Shown piece by piece: positions 1-8,451 of a DNA stretch of 64,000 nucleotides. The notes under the pieces were generated by a model. It did no database searches and was not told the DNA's origin. It worked only from the letters and a program-made list of their open reading frames with translations. This DNA is from Pseudomonadota bacterium. Lineage in GTDB: Bacteria; Myxococcota_A; UBA796; CAJQPC01. The position numbers and the translations under genes were made by a program. The DNA lies in NCBI GenBank assembly GCA_024228935.1, contig JAAESX010000332.1, positions 40,592 through 104,591 of the forward strand, given 5' to 3'. Numbering within the stretch: the stretch's first letter is position 1; every line of letters begins with the position of its first letter.

Positions 1-135
1 GAGCGTGCTCTTCCCGCAGCCCGACGGACCGACGAGGACCAGGAACTCGCCGTCCGCGACCTGGCAGTCCACCCGGTCGAGGACCTGGGTGTCGCCGTAG
101 GACTTCTGGATGCCATCGAGTGTGACTGTCGCCAT
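1..135 (-). CDS. ABC transporter ATP-binding subunit, sugar-type (5' fragment)
   Basis: Only the first 45 codons lie in the window and the gene runs off the left edge. The visible part reads MATVTLDGIQKSYGDTQVLD and then reaches a Walker A motif GPSGCGKST at residues 36-44. An early Walker A after an 'xxLxxIxKxYG' opening is typical of ABC ATPases of the MalK/UgpC class, which energise import of sugars or glycerol phosphate from the cytoplasmic face of the membrane. The assignment to sugar import is an inference, helped by the amylases and LamB-like porin further along. The signature motif, Walker B and the regulatory C-terminal domain are outside the window, so other ABC classes are possible. 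No clear Shine-Dalgarno precedes the ATG. Confidence 0.75.
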   Translation of the reverse strand, partial: MATVTLDGIQKSYGDTQVLDRVDCQVADGEFLVLVGPSGCGKSTL

Positions 136-175
136 CGCCGTACAGACCGCTCACGTCGGGGTTCGGCACGTGGGG

Positions 176-181
176 TAGCGT
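176..181 (+). promoter_or_regulatory. TANNNT -10-like hexamer, leaderless start of FHA gene
   Basis: TAGCGT lies exactly 6 nt (gtcggc) upstream of the ATG at 188, and there is no Shine-Dalgarno. The spacing fits transcription starting at or next to the A of the ATG. The same arrangement recurs at many genes here. No good -35 is visible. Confidence 0.5.
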
Positions 182-187
182 GTCGGC

Positions 188-907
188 ATGCCACGACTGC
201 TCATCCAGGCCGGCCTCAAGGGGTTCCAGAAGTACGAGCTGCCGCGAGGCGAGGTCCGCATCGGGCGCGGCGACGAGGTCGAGGTGCGCCTGCCGAACGT
301 GTCGGTCAGCCGGTACCACTGCACGATCCGGACGGACAGCCAGGGCGCCTCGATCACGGACGAGGGCTCGAGCAACGGCACCCAGGTCAACAAGAAGAGC
401 ATCAGCGACACCACCGTGCTCCGCAGCGGGGACGAGCTGCTGATCGGGAAGTTCCACCTCGTCTACCTGGGCGATCTCAAGGCCGACCGGTTCTACCGGG
501 GTCGCTTCACCGAGTACCTGCCCGACTACACGCCGACCGAGAAGGGCGGCGACGCCGACAGCACGTTCGCGATGACCAAGGAGGCGCTGAAGGCGCTGGC
601 CGAGCAGGACGACGTCATCGACAACGCGCGCTTCATCCTGAACCGGGACCCCTCGCGGTTCTGGTACCCCGAGGACCGGCGGCTGAGCTTCGGCGGGGAC
701 GCGGCGCTGGTCGAGGTCGAGGGCTGGTTCTGCTGGGGCGAGATCGCCGAGGTCACGTACGGCGGCGGACGGCACATCGTGAACCCGCTCACCACCTGGA
801 GAGGTGGGGTCGAGGTGAACGGGGAGAAGCTCAAGGGCAAGCGGGGGATGAAGGACGGCGACCGCGTCGTCATCGGCAAGAGCGCCTTCCGCTACGTCAT
901 CTCCTGA
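188..907 (+). CDS. FHA domain protein (probably two FHA-like modules)
   Basis: This is a 239-residue cytoplasmic protein with no signal peptide or membrane segment. The N-terminal forkhead-associated domain is clear: IGRG at residues 25-28, SVSRYHC at 39-45 and SSNGTQVN at 61-68 are the phosphothreonine-binding loops. FHA domains bind phospho-Thr peptides, usually as readers of Ser/Thr kinases. A middle linker (about 100-150) is followed by a C-terminal part (about 165-239) with an FHA-like beta pattern: 'GGVEVNGEKLKG' then 'DGDRVVIGKSAFRYVI'. It lacks the Arg and Ser of a binding site, so it may be a degenerate second module. A Ser/Thr kinase lies 4 kb downstream, but partnership is not shown. 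The 3' end overlaps the convergent FG-GAP gene by 11 bp. Confidence 0.85.
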   Translation: MPRLLIQAGLKGFQKYELPRGEVRIGRGDEVEVRLPNVSVSRYHCTIRTDSQGASITDEGSSNGTQVNKKSISDTTVLRSGDELLIGKFHLVYLGDLKADRFYRGRFTEYLPDYTPTEKGGDADSTFAMTKEALKALAEQDDVIDNARFILNRDPSRFWYPEDRRLSFGGDAALVEVEGWFCWGEIAEVTYGGGRHIVNPLTTWRGGVEVNGEKLKGKRGMKDGDRVVIGKSAFRYVIS

Positions 908-2270
908 CGCCCCACAACAGCCACGCGCCTCCGACGTCCGCGCCCGAGTCGTCTCCGGCCAGCACGTCGTGCACGCCGTCCCCGTCGACGTCGCCCGCCG
1001 CGAGGTGCGAGCCCGCCCGGCCTGTGCCCGTGGGCGCCGCGAGCCAGGTGGCGTCGGACTCGAGGTGGCTTCCGGGTCCCGGTCCCGACACGACCAGCAG
1101 GCCACCTGAGCGGTCCGGACCGTCCTCGGAGAAGGTCCCGAGGACCGCATCCCCCTGCCCGTCCTCGTCGACATCGGCCCAGACGGCGTCCTGGGCGAGC
1201 CACATGCCGGCCCGCTCGCCGTGCACGCTCATCCACGCCGCGTCTGGGCTCAGCTCGCCGACCAGCGGACCCGCCATCATGAACGCCTGGCCGCACTTCG
1301 CGCCCTGAGCGCAGTCGGCGTGAGGGGCGCCCACCAGCAGATCGGCCAGCCCGTCTCCGGTGGCATCCGCGGTCGGGACGAGCGGGCGCCCGGTCCACGC
1401 CTCGGTCCCGACGAGCACGGCGTCGGCGTCCTGGAGATCGACGACGCCGCGGTGGCTCGATGCGAAGACATGGACGACGCCCGAGCCCGCGTCGAGTTCG
1501 GCCTGGTACGCGCTAATGGCGAGCTCGTCGACCCCGTCCCCATCCGTGTCCCCGAGGCGCGCGAGGTAGGTCCCGAAGCTGCCGTCGTCGACCTCGCCGT
1601 GCACGGCGAACAGGGCCTCGTCCAGCGGCGCTGCCTGGTGCAGCGGACCCGCGATGAGGTAGGCGCTGCCTGTGCGATCGCCGGTCCCGTTCGCCCCGGC
1701 CAGCAGGTCCGGCCAGCCGTCCTCGTCGACATCACCCGCAGCGGCGAGCGAGCGGCCCAGGTGGGCGTGCCGCTGGTCGCCGGTGACCACCGCGTCCTGG
1801 TCCTGCAGCACGTGGTCGACGACCGGGCCGAGCAGGACGACCACCTGGCCGGCGTCCGGGTCGACGCCGTCGCACAGGCTGCAGCCGGCGACCAGGTCCG
1901 CCACGCCATCCAGGTCGACGTCGATCTCTCCCAGGACGGTCTTGCCGAACTCGTCGTCCGCGTCCTGGCCCCACACGACGATCGCGTCGCGTCCCAGCTC
2001 CCGGTCGCCGTCGAAGGGCCCGAGCTCGATGGTCAGCCGCCCGACCGGCTGGCCGTCGAGCACCGCGCCGCGCGAGCCGATGGCGACATCGCCGAGGCCA
2101 TCGCCGTCCAGGTCACCGACCGCCGCGATGCCCTCGCCCGTCCCGCGGTACGCCCCCGTGTCCTCGATGCGCAGGGCGCGCTCGGCCAGGGACACGTCCG
2201 GTGCCGCCGTGTCATCGGACCGGGGCGGCTCATCGCACGCCAACACCATCGCTACGAGCAAGGGACCCAC
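897..2270 (-). CDS. FG-GAP repeat lipoprotein (integrin-like beta-propeller)
   Basis: This is a 457-residue predicted surface lipoprotein. The GTG start at 2270 is chosen because a TATCGT hexamer sits 6 nt upstream and because it gives a lipobox (VLAC, Cys12) in a very short signal peptide. An Asp/Thr/Pro-rich linker follows. About seven repeats carry the calcium-loop signature DxDxDGxxD, for example DLDGDGLGDVAIGS, DVDEDGWPDLLAGA, DTDGDGVDELAISA and DVDGDGVHDVLAGD. They are spread at roughly 55-65 residue intervals, as in a seven-bladed FG-GAP propeller. Such proteins are thought to bind ligands or matrix on the cell surface, and the partner here is unknown. The start is divergent from the next gene with only 35 bp between start codons. 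Confidence 0.8.
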   Translation of the reverse strand: MGPLLVAMVLACDEPPRSDDTAAPDVSLAERALRIEDTGAYRGTGEGIAAVGDLDGDGLGDVAIGSRGAVLDGQPVGRLTIELGPFDGDRELGRDAIVVWGQDADDEFGKTVLGEIDVDLDGVADLVAGCSLCDGVDPDAGQVVVLLGPVVDHVLQDQDAVVTGDQRHAHLGRSLAAAGDVDEDGWPDLLAGANGTGDRTGSAYLIAGPLHQAAPLDEALFAVHGEVDDGSFGTYLARLGDTDGDGVDELAISAYQAELDAGSGVVHVFASSHRGVVDLQDADAVLVGTEAWTGRPLVPTADATGDGLADLLVGAPHADCAQGAKCGQAFMMAGPLVGELSPDAAWMSVHGERAGMWLAQDAVWADVDEDGQGDAVLGTFSEDGPDRSGGLLVVSGPGPGSHLESDATWLAAPTGTGRAGSHLAAGDVDGDGVHDVLAGDDSGADVGGAWLLWGVRR

Positions 2271-2276
2271 CCCCGC

Positions 2277-2297
2277 ACGATAGCCGAGCGCTACTCT
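2277..2297. promoter_or_regulatory. Divergent -10-like hexamers between FG-GAP and GT-C-like genes
   Basis: On the minus strand TATCGT (2282-2277) lies 6 nt from the GTG at 2270. On the plus strand TACTCT (2292-2297) lies 8 nt from the GTG at 2306. Neither gene has a Shine-Dalgarno. Both could be transcribed without a leader. Confidence 0.45.
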
Positions 2298-2305
2298 CGC
2301 GGGAC

Positions 2306-3958
2306 GTGTCCGACCGCCCCGCCCACGACGCCGGACGACACGCCTGGGCGACGCTCGCCATCGTGGCCTGGGTGGCCGGCCTGCACGCCGTCTTCCTGGT
2401 CCTCGACGCCCGCGCCGTGCGCGACCCCGGCAGCCTCTACCGGGCACTCCCCGACCTGTACTTCGCGCTCGGCTCGCCCGAGACCTGGGGCGCCGGCATG
2501 CTCTCGGCGCTGACCGACACCAGCGGCTGGTGGAACCTGGCGGTCGCGGCCTGGCTGCGCCTCGCGGGCCGAAGCCACGACGTGGTCGAGTGGGCCTCCT
2601 GGGCCGCTGGCCTGACCCTCGTCGGCGGCGTCGCATGGCTCGCTCGGCGGCTCGACGGCGCTCGGGCCGGGACCGCGGCGGCCGCACTCGCGGCGGCCAT
2701 CCCGGCGCTGACCCTCCAGGCGCGGGTCCCTCGGGTGCACGTGATCGAGACCGCGGCGCTGCTCCTGGCCGTCGGGGTCGTCCACCGGGACCCGAAGCTG
2801 CAGCGCGTGACGACACTGGTCGCCCTCGGGGGACTCGGGGCCTTCCTGCTCAACCTGCGCGGCACCGGCGTGGTCTGGGTGGTGACGCTGGCCGCGTTCG
2901 TGATCTGGGGCGCTCGGGACCGCCTCGCTCGCGTGGGACTCGTCGGCCTGTGCTGGCTCCTGGCGAGCCTCCCCCCGCTGTGGCGGCTGTCGGACTACGT
3001 CGGCGGAAAGGTCGACGCGAAGGCCCGGTACATCGCGAACCAGCCGAGCGTCCTCGAAGACCTGGTCTCGACGTTCGAGGTCGGCGCGCTCGCGCTCGTG
3101 GTGCTGGGCGTCGGGCTGGCGCTCCGGAGGGACGGCCCGGGCCGGAGACCCCTGGCCTGGCTCCTGCTCTCGTGGTCGGTGGTGGCCACGGCCATCTTCG
3201 TCACGCTCCGAGCCGGGCTGACCAACTACCTGCCGTTCGTCGCCGGCCTGGCTGTCGTGGCCGGAGCAGGACTGGCCCGACACCGCGCCCTGATCGCCAT
3301 CACCGCCGCCCTGGCCATCGCCCAGGGTGTGCGCTGGAGCCCCTGGGGCCCTGCCCCGGACCTCGACGGGTTCGAGGCGCTCGACCGTCCCGACCGACCC
3401 TGGGAAGGCTGGGGCACGGACGACGTGCAGGGCTTGCTCGATGCCTCGTGCCGAAGCGACGACTGGCACGGCTGCCACGTGGTGGTCGGCGAAGGCCTGA
3501 CGCGCCCGGGCGCCCACGACCCGGGCCAGCTGGCGCTGTTCCTGATGGCCGAGGACCGCGTCGAGCTGCGCACCGTCGACGACACACCACCTGCCGGCTG
3601 GGCCCAGCACGGCCTCGACGCGCTGGTCCTCTTCGAGTGCGGCGAGGCCAGCGACGCGCACTATCGACGCACCCCGCGTGCACGCTCCACGGCCGCCGCG
3701 CTCATCCGCTCGCTCCGACTGGTAGAGATCGCGAACGCCCAGGTGACGCCGGCGTGTTCGACGCACTGGTACACGCCGCTCGGACAGCTCGACGCCCCGG
3801 TCGTCTTCGAGACCCGACCGCTGTCCGCGGACCTGCTCGACGCCCTGACGGCCGACTTCGCGGCCCGGAACCCGGAGTTCGCGAGTCGCCCGGGGACCGC
3901 GCCGCTCTACACCGAACACAACCCGCTGCGGGCGGACGCTCCGCCCGGGTGGAGATGA
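2306..3958 (+). CDS. Polytopic membrane protein, GT-C glycosyltransferase-like
   Basis: This is a 550-residue integral membrane protein. After a short N-terminus, a first helix around residues 12-33 is followed by a roughly 50-residue non-membrane loop. About eight to ten hydrophobic helices then fill the stretch to about residue 350, including ALVVLGVGLAL and VVAGAGLARH regions. A soluble C-terminal domain of about 200 residues follows, with several Cys and Trp. The helix count, the large first extracytoplasmic loop and the soluble tail resemble lipid-phosphate-sugar-dependent (PMT/ArnT-like) GT-C enzymes, but I see no diagnostic catalytic motif, so the function is inferred weakly. The GTG at 2306 is preferred because its spacing to TACTCT matches the local promoter pattern. 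Longer upstream starts would run into the divergent gene. Confidence 0.55.
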   Translation: MSDRPAHDAGRHAWATLAIVAWVAGLHAVFLVLDARAVRDPGSLYRALPDLYFALGSPETWGAGMLSALTDTSGWWNLAVAAWLRLAGRSHDVVEWASWAAGLTLVGGVAWLARRLDGARAGTAAAALAAAIPALTLQARVPRVHVIETAALLLAVGVVHRDPKLQRVTTLVALGGLGAFLLNLRGTGVVWVVTLAAFVIWGARDRLARVGLVGLCWLLASLPPLWRLSDYVGGKVDAKARYIANQPSVLEDLVSTFEVGALALVVLGVGLALRRDGPGRRPLAWLLLSWSVVATAIFVTLRAGLTNYLPFVAGLAVVAGAGLARHRALIAITAALAIAQGVRWSPWGPAPDLDGFEALDRPDRPWEGWGTDDVQGLLDASCRSDDWHGCHVVVGEGLTRPGAHDPGQLALFLMAEDRVELRTVDDTPPAGWAQHGLDALVLFECGEASDAHYRRTPRARSTAAALIRSLRLVEIANAQVTPACSTHWYTPLGQLDAPVVFETRPLSADLLDALTADFAARNPEFASRPGTAPLYTEHNPLRADAPPGWR

Positions 3959-3959
3959 C

Positions 3960-4871
3960 TCAGTCCGAGAGGCCTCGGAAGCGCCGGCGGTGCTGCGTGG
4001 GGGCGGGCTCGACGGCGACCCGGCACCGGTCCTCGTGCGCCGTCACCGACACGGCGTAGCCCACGAACAGTGACGCGTAGTCCGCGGGAAGCTCGCTCGG
4101 GCACGGCGGCGCCAGGGTCCCCACGACGCCATTCAGGACGCTCCCCATTCGCTCGGCCTCGATCGCATCGGCCTCGGCCACCGCGGCGTCGACGGCGGCC
4201 TGGCGCTCCTCGACGGTCACCATCCCCGGCACGAGCGTGAAGCGCCGATCGATGTCGGCCGGCTCGTTGCCCGACGGGACCACGGCCTCGCGCAGGGGTC
4301 GGTTCAGGAGCAGCAGCGCCCGCTCGCCGGCCAAGGTCGGCTCGACGTCGAACTCCAACAGCAGGTCCGGACCGCGCTCCCCCGGGACGGCCGGGACCGG
4401 CCCGTTCGTGAGCCACCAGGCGTCGTAGACCTCGATCATCGGCGGCTCGCCGAGGGACAGCGCCCCCACGAGCTGGTCGCCGTCATGCAGCCGGAACCGC
4501 GCCGCGTCCCACATCGCCCGCTCGGAGGTGAGGTCGGCGCGCGGCACCTCGAGCGTGCCCTCGGCCCGCTCGAACACGACATCGAACTCGCCTTCGCGCG
4601 AGCCCAGCGGCAGCACGACCCGGTCCTCCTCCCAGCGCGCGACGGCCATCGCCTTGCCCGCCCCGGTCTGGAGCGGGAACACGAACCAGCCGGCGTTCTC
4701 GTGGGCCTCGCAGCGCACCGGACCGACGGTCCCCCACCCTGGTCCGCTGACGTGGATCGTGCAGTCGCGGCCGACCTCGACGACGCCACGCGCGTCCTGG
4801 GCCGTGAGCGCCCACGAGCCCTTCGGGAGGTCGGGCGCCGGAACCCGGCTGCAAGCGAGAAGCCACCACAT
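3960..4871 (-). CDS. Lipoprotein of unknown function
   Basis: This is a 303-residue protein. The ATG at 4871 gives the minimal signal MWWLLAC with a lipidatable Cys at position 7, and a TACGCT hexamer lies 6 nt upstream. Two Cys near residues 36 and 52 could form a disulphide. The middle reads as beta-rich, and residues about 215-250 are an Ala/Glu-rich helix (VEERQAAVDAAVAEADAIEA). The family is not recognised. It is divergent from the large kinase gene, with 22 bp between start codons and overlapping promoter hexamers, so the two are probably controlled together. Its end abuts the preceding plus-strand gene (1 bp apart, convergent). Confidence 0.6.
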   Translation of the reverse strand: MWWLLACSRVPAPDLPKGSWALTAQDARGVVEVGRDCTIHVSGPGWGTVGPVRCEAHENAGWFVFPLQTGAGKAMAVARWEEDRVVLPLGSREGEFDVVFERAEGTLEVPRADLTSERAMWDAARFRLHDGDQLVGALSLGEPPMIEVYDAWWLTNGPVPAVPGERGPDLLLEFDVEPTLAGERALLLLNRPLREAVVPSGNEPADIDRRFTLVPGMVTVEERQAAVDAAVAEADAIEAERMGSVLNGVVGTLAPPCPSELPADYASLFVGYAVSVTAHEDRCRVAVEPAPTQHRRRFRGLSD

Positions 4872-4877
4872 GCCTGG

Positions 4878-4887
4878 AGCGTACACT
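4878..4887. promoter_or_regulatory. Overlapping divergent leaderless -10 elements
   Basis: The 10-bp string AGCGTACACT contains TACACT (4882-4887) on the plus strand, 6 nt before the kinase GTG at 4894. It also contains TACGCT (4883-4878) on the minus strand, 6 nt before the lipoprotein ATG at 4871. The two hexamers share the central TA, so RNA polymerase could open only one direction at a time. Confidence 0.5.
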
Positions 4888-4893
4888 CGGGCC

Positions 4894-7800
4894 GTGCGAC
4901 AGCTCGACGACCGCTACCGGCTGATCGCACCCATCGGGCGTGGGGGCGTCGGCGAGGTCTACGAGGGACTGCAGATCGCGCTGGACAGGCGCGTCGCCAT
5001 CAAGCTCCTGCGGCCCGAACTGACGATGCGGGCCGAGGTCGTGAGCCGCTTCGAGCGCGAGGCCCGGACTACATGTCGCCTCTCCCACCCGAACGTGGTG
5101 ACGGTCTTCGACGTCGGCGTGGCCCAGGGTGGCGGCCGCTACCTGGTCATGGAGCTGCTGGATGGCCGGACGCTCGCCGAGGTCATCCGACACGACGGGC
5201 CGATGGCGCTCGAGGACGCCCTCGACATCGCCACGCAGATCGCCCGCGGGATGGGCGCCGGCCAGGGCGTGGGGCTGGTCCATCGGGATCTCAAGCCCGA
5301 GAACGTGATGGTCCTGGCCGAGCAGCGCGTCAAGATCCTGGACTTCGGCCTGGCCACGCTCCAGCAGGGGAAGACGGACCTCCAGGAGGGGTCGGTCGAC
5401 GAGGCCCTGCGCCGGTCGGTCGACTCGCTGCCTCCCGGGGCTCCCAGCCTGGAGACGATGGCGCCGATGTCGGACACCTGGGTCGACACGCCGAAGCCCC
5501 CGCTGGAGAGCCAGGCGAGCTCACGCCTCACCCGCGCCGGCGCCCTGGTCGGCACCCCTCGCTACATGGCCCCCGAGCAGGCGCTGGCCTGGGAGGTCGA
5601 CCACCGGGCGGACATCTACGCCTTCGGCTGCGTCCTGTTCGAGGCGCTGACGGGAAGAGCCCCGTTCGAGGAGGACACGGTCCACGAGTACCTGGCGGCG
5701 CACGTGCACAAGCCCCCGCCGCGCCCGTCCCTGAGCGCCGAGGTCCCCGCGCCGCTCGAGCAGCTCATCCTGCGCTGCCTGGAGAAGGACCCGGGCAGCC
5801 GGTTCGCCGACTGGGCCGCGCTGTCCGAGGAGCTGCGGCGCATCCAGGGCGTGGCCCTGCCGCAGACGCAGCGCCGGACCCGCAAGTCCGAGCGGAGGCC
5901 CGACGAGCCCTACCGCTTCCTGCAGCCGTTCTCGAGCGCGACGGCGTCCATCTTCTTCGGCCGTGACCGGGACGCCGAGCGCTTCCTGACCACCTGGGAG
6001 CACCCCGACCAGGTGCCCATCGTCGCGCTGACGGGGAGCTCGGGCGTCGGCAAGACCTCGTTCCTCTACGCGCGGGTCATCCCCGCGCTCGAGGACATCG
6101 GGCACGAGGTGCTGGTCGTGCGCGGCGGCGAGTCCCCCACCCGCGCGCTGGCCCGAGCGGTCGAGCGGCGCCTGGCCCGGAGCTCGGGCGAGCGGACCGA
6201 GCGAACCGAGCGGGCGCTCCCGATGCTCCTCGACGAGCTGGCCGCGCTCGAGGGCCGTCCCGTTGCGGTGGTCTTCGACCAGCTCGAGGAGCTGTTCACC
6301 GTCGGGACGACCACCGACCAGGCCCAGTTCCAGGCCGATCTGGCTGCGGTCGTCGGAGCCGGCGAGGCCAGCGTGCGCTTCGTCCTGTCCCTGCGCGAGG
6401 ACTTCCTGGGTCAGCTCCTGCGCGCGCTCTACCCGCTCCCCACCGACCAGCTGTTGCGCGCGATGCCGCTCCGACCTCTCCGGCCCGAGGACCTGAGGCA
6501 GGCGCTCGAGGGGCCCGGTCGCGAGGGGCTCCCGGTCGAGTACGCGCCGTTCTCGTTCGAGCCCGGGCTGGCTGTCGAGATCGTCCAGGACCTGCTCGAA
6601 GACGACGCCGGCGAGGTGGCGCCTCGCGTCCAGGCCGTCGGCGCGCGGCTCTGGGCGATGGTCCGTGAGGAGATGGACCCGGTCATCACGCGAGACCACT
6701 ACCGCTCGCGGCTCGGGGGAGCGCGGGCCATCCTGGCGCGCCTGCTGGACGAGGCCATCGGGGACCTCGACCCGACGGATCAGGGCCTGGCGAAGGAGCT
6801 GCTGCGTGCGCTCACCCACCTGCCCGGCAGCGCGACCTCGCGTCCCGCGTCCCAGGCCGGTCTCCTGGCGGCACACAGCGACGTCACCCAGGTCAGCCGA
6901 GTGCTCGACCGCCTGGAGAGTCGCTGGCGCATCATCCAGGGCTACGCCGATCCCCGCTGGCCCGACGAGCGCGCCTACCGGATCGCACACGAAGCGCTCA
7001 TCGCGCGCATCCAGGACTACGGCGAGGAAGCCAGCGAGCGAAACCGCGCTCGCCAGCTCTTCCTCCAGGGCTTCGAGCTGTGGCTGAAGAACGGCCGAAA
7101 GGAGCAGGACCTGCTGCTCGAGGAGCACTTCGCGGTCGTCCAGCGCCACGTCGGCGAGCTGGTCCTGCGCAACGCCGACCAGGACCGGTTCTACCGGGCC
7201 AGCCACACCCGGAACATCGACAGCTGGGAACAGCGCGAGATCGTCGAGAAGAAGAAGGCGCGGATGCAGCTGTTCTGGCGCTGGGGCCTCCCGGTCGTCT
7301 GCGTCGTCACGGGCTGGGTCCTGGGCCAGGTCCCGACCGACTTCTCCGCCGCGGGCGCGCAGTGGGTGCGGACCCAGGCATTCCTCGGCACCGACCGCGC
7401 TGGATTCCAGGGCCTGACCCTGCGATACGCCCAGCTCCGCGAGGTCGAGCTCCTGGCGCCGGACTTCACCGAGGCGGACCTGTCCGGCGCCGACCTGACC
7501 GACGCCGACCTCGAGCAGGCCATCTTCGCTCGGGCCCGCCTGGCCCAGACGAGCCTGGACGGGGCCTCGCTCCTGGCCGCTGACCTGTCGGGCGCGTACG
7601 TCCTGGGAGCCAGCTTCCGCCAGGCTGATCTGCGCAAGGCGAACGTGGACCTCGACCCCGTGGGTGCGGACTTCGTGGGCGCCATCTTCGACGGGGCGAC
7701 GGACTGGCACGGGGACCCACCGCGCGGCGCTGTCGGGCCCGGCGCGGACGTCCGCATGATGGCGCTCGACGGCATGGCCTTCGAGAAGCTCGACCTCACC

Positions 7801-8409
7801 GGCCTGCACGGGCGAGAGGCCCACGCCAGCGGCACCTCGTTCCGCGAGTCCTACCTGGTCGGCGCCGAGCTGCCGGACCTGCACGCCCCGGGGGCCACGT
7901 TCGCGTACAGCCAGCTCGGCGCCGCGAACCTCGGCGGCGCGGTGCTGACCCGTGCGAGCTTCGCCCAGGCCGACCTCACGAACGCGTCGCTGGCCGGCGC
8001 AGACCTCTCCGGAGCCGTCCTCGTCGGTGCGCGGCTCGGGGCGGCCTCGCTGGGAGGAGCCGAGCTGACCGGCGCCATCGCGGACGCCCGGACGAACTGG
8101 CCGTCGGGCTACCAGCCCACCGCGATGGGGGTCGTGTTGCTGGCACCCGGGCTGCCGCTCGAGGACCTCGACCTGGCCGGCCTCGACCTGTCGGGCGCAT
8201 CGCTGGCCGGCCTCGATCTGTCCGGAGCCGACCTGAGCGGAGCGACGCTGCGCGGCGTGAGCCTGAAGGGGACGGATCTCACGGGCGCGAACCTGGCGGG
8301 TGCGGACCTGTCCGAGGCGAGCCTGGTGGGAGCGGACCTGACGGGCGCCTCGACCGACGGCGTCATCTGGCTGGGCGCCAACACCGCCGGGATGAAAGGC
8401 GCGGACTGA
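4894..8409 (+). CDS. Ser/Thr kinase - STAND-type NTPase - TM - pentapeptide repeat protein
   Basis: This is a 1,171-residue multidomain signalling protein. Kinase domain: glycine loop IGRGGVGEVY (14-23), VAIK Lys near 37, HRDLKPEN near 130-137, DFG near 150, GTPRYMAPEQ near 220-230. The segment between DFG and APE is about 75 residues, far longer than usual, and is rich in Ser, Thr and Pro. An NTPase follows, opening with FFGRDRDAE and a Walker A GSSGVGKTS near 380-388, then VVFDQLEEL as Walker B. This is the layout of novel STAND (nSTAND1-like) modules. A single membrane helix near 790-813 precedes a C-terminal right-handed helix of pentapeptide repeats (A[D/N]LSG-type, about 850-1165) in three blocks. 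If the helix inserts, the kinase is inside and the repeats are outside. The GTG at 4894 is chosen for its TACACT hexamer 6 nt upstream; an ATG at 4870 is an alternative. Confidence 0.9.
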   Translation: MRQLDDRYRLIAPIGRGGVGEVYEGLQIALDRRVAIKLLRPELTMRAEVVSRFEREARTTCRLSHPNVVTVFDVGVAQGGGRYLVMELLDGRTLAEVIRHDGPMALEDALDIATQIARGMGAGQGVGLVHRDLKPENVMVLAEQRVKILDFGLATLQQGKTDLQEGSVDEALRRSVDSLPPGAPSLETMAPMSDTWVDTPKPPLESQASSRLTRAGALVGTPRYMAPEQALAWEVDHRADIYAFGCVLFEALTGRAPFEEDTVHEYLAAHVHKPPPRPSLSAEVPAPLEQLILRCLEKDPGSRFADWAALSEELRRIQGVALPQTQRRTRKSERRPDEPYRFLQPFSSATASIFFGRDRDAERFLTTWEHPDQVPIVALTGSSGVGKTSFLYARVIPALEDIGHEVLVVRGGESPTRALARAVERRLARSSGERTERTERALPMLLDELAALEGRPVAVVFDQLEELFTVGTTTDQAQFQADLAAVVGAGEASVRFVLSLREDFLGQLLRALYPLPTDQLLRAMPLRPLRPEDLRQALEGPGREGLPVEYAPFSFEPGLAVEIVQDLLEDDAGEVAPRVQAVGARLWAMVREEMDPVITRDHYRSRLGGARAILARLLDEAIGDLDPTDQGLAKELLRALTHLPGSATSRPASQAGLLAAHSDVTQVSRVLDRLESRWRIIQGYADPRWPDERAYRIAHEALIARIQDYGEEASERNRARQLFLQGFELWLKNGRKEQDLLLEEHFAVVQRHVGELVLRNADQDRFYRASHTRNIDSWEQREIVEKKKARMQLFWRWGLPVVCVVTGWVLGQVPTDFSAAGAQWVRTQAFLGTDRAGFQGLTLRYAQLREVELLAPDFTEADLSGADLTDADLEQAIFARARLAQTSLDGASLLAADLSGAYVLGASFRQADLRKANVDLDPVGADFVGAIFDGATDWHGDPPRGAVGPGADVRMMALDGMAFEKLDLTGLHGREAHASGTSFRESYLVGAELPDLHAPGATFAYSQLGAANLGGAVLTRASFAQADLTNASLAGADLSGAVLVGARLGAASLGGAELTGAIADARTNWPSGYQPTAMGVVLLAPGLPLEDLDLAGLDLSGASLAGLDLSGADLSGATLRGVSLKGTDLTGANLAGADLSEASLVGADLTGASTDGVIWLGANTAGMKGAD

Positions 8410-8451
8410 CCCGCGCGACGGGCGTACCGTGGAGCGGCCCCTGGGAGTGAG

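Noticed and set aside
7430..8400. Repetitive DNA in the pentapeptide region as a possible tandem repeat or recombination site
   Set aside because: The repetition follows from the A[D/N]LSG-type protein repeat and is not exact at the DNA level.
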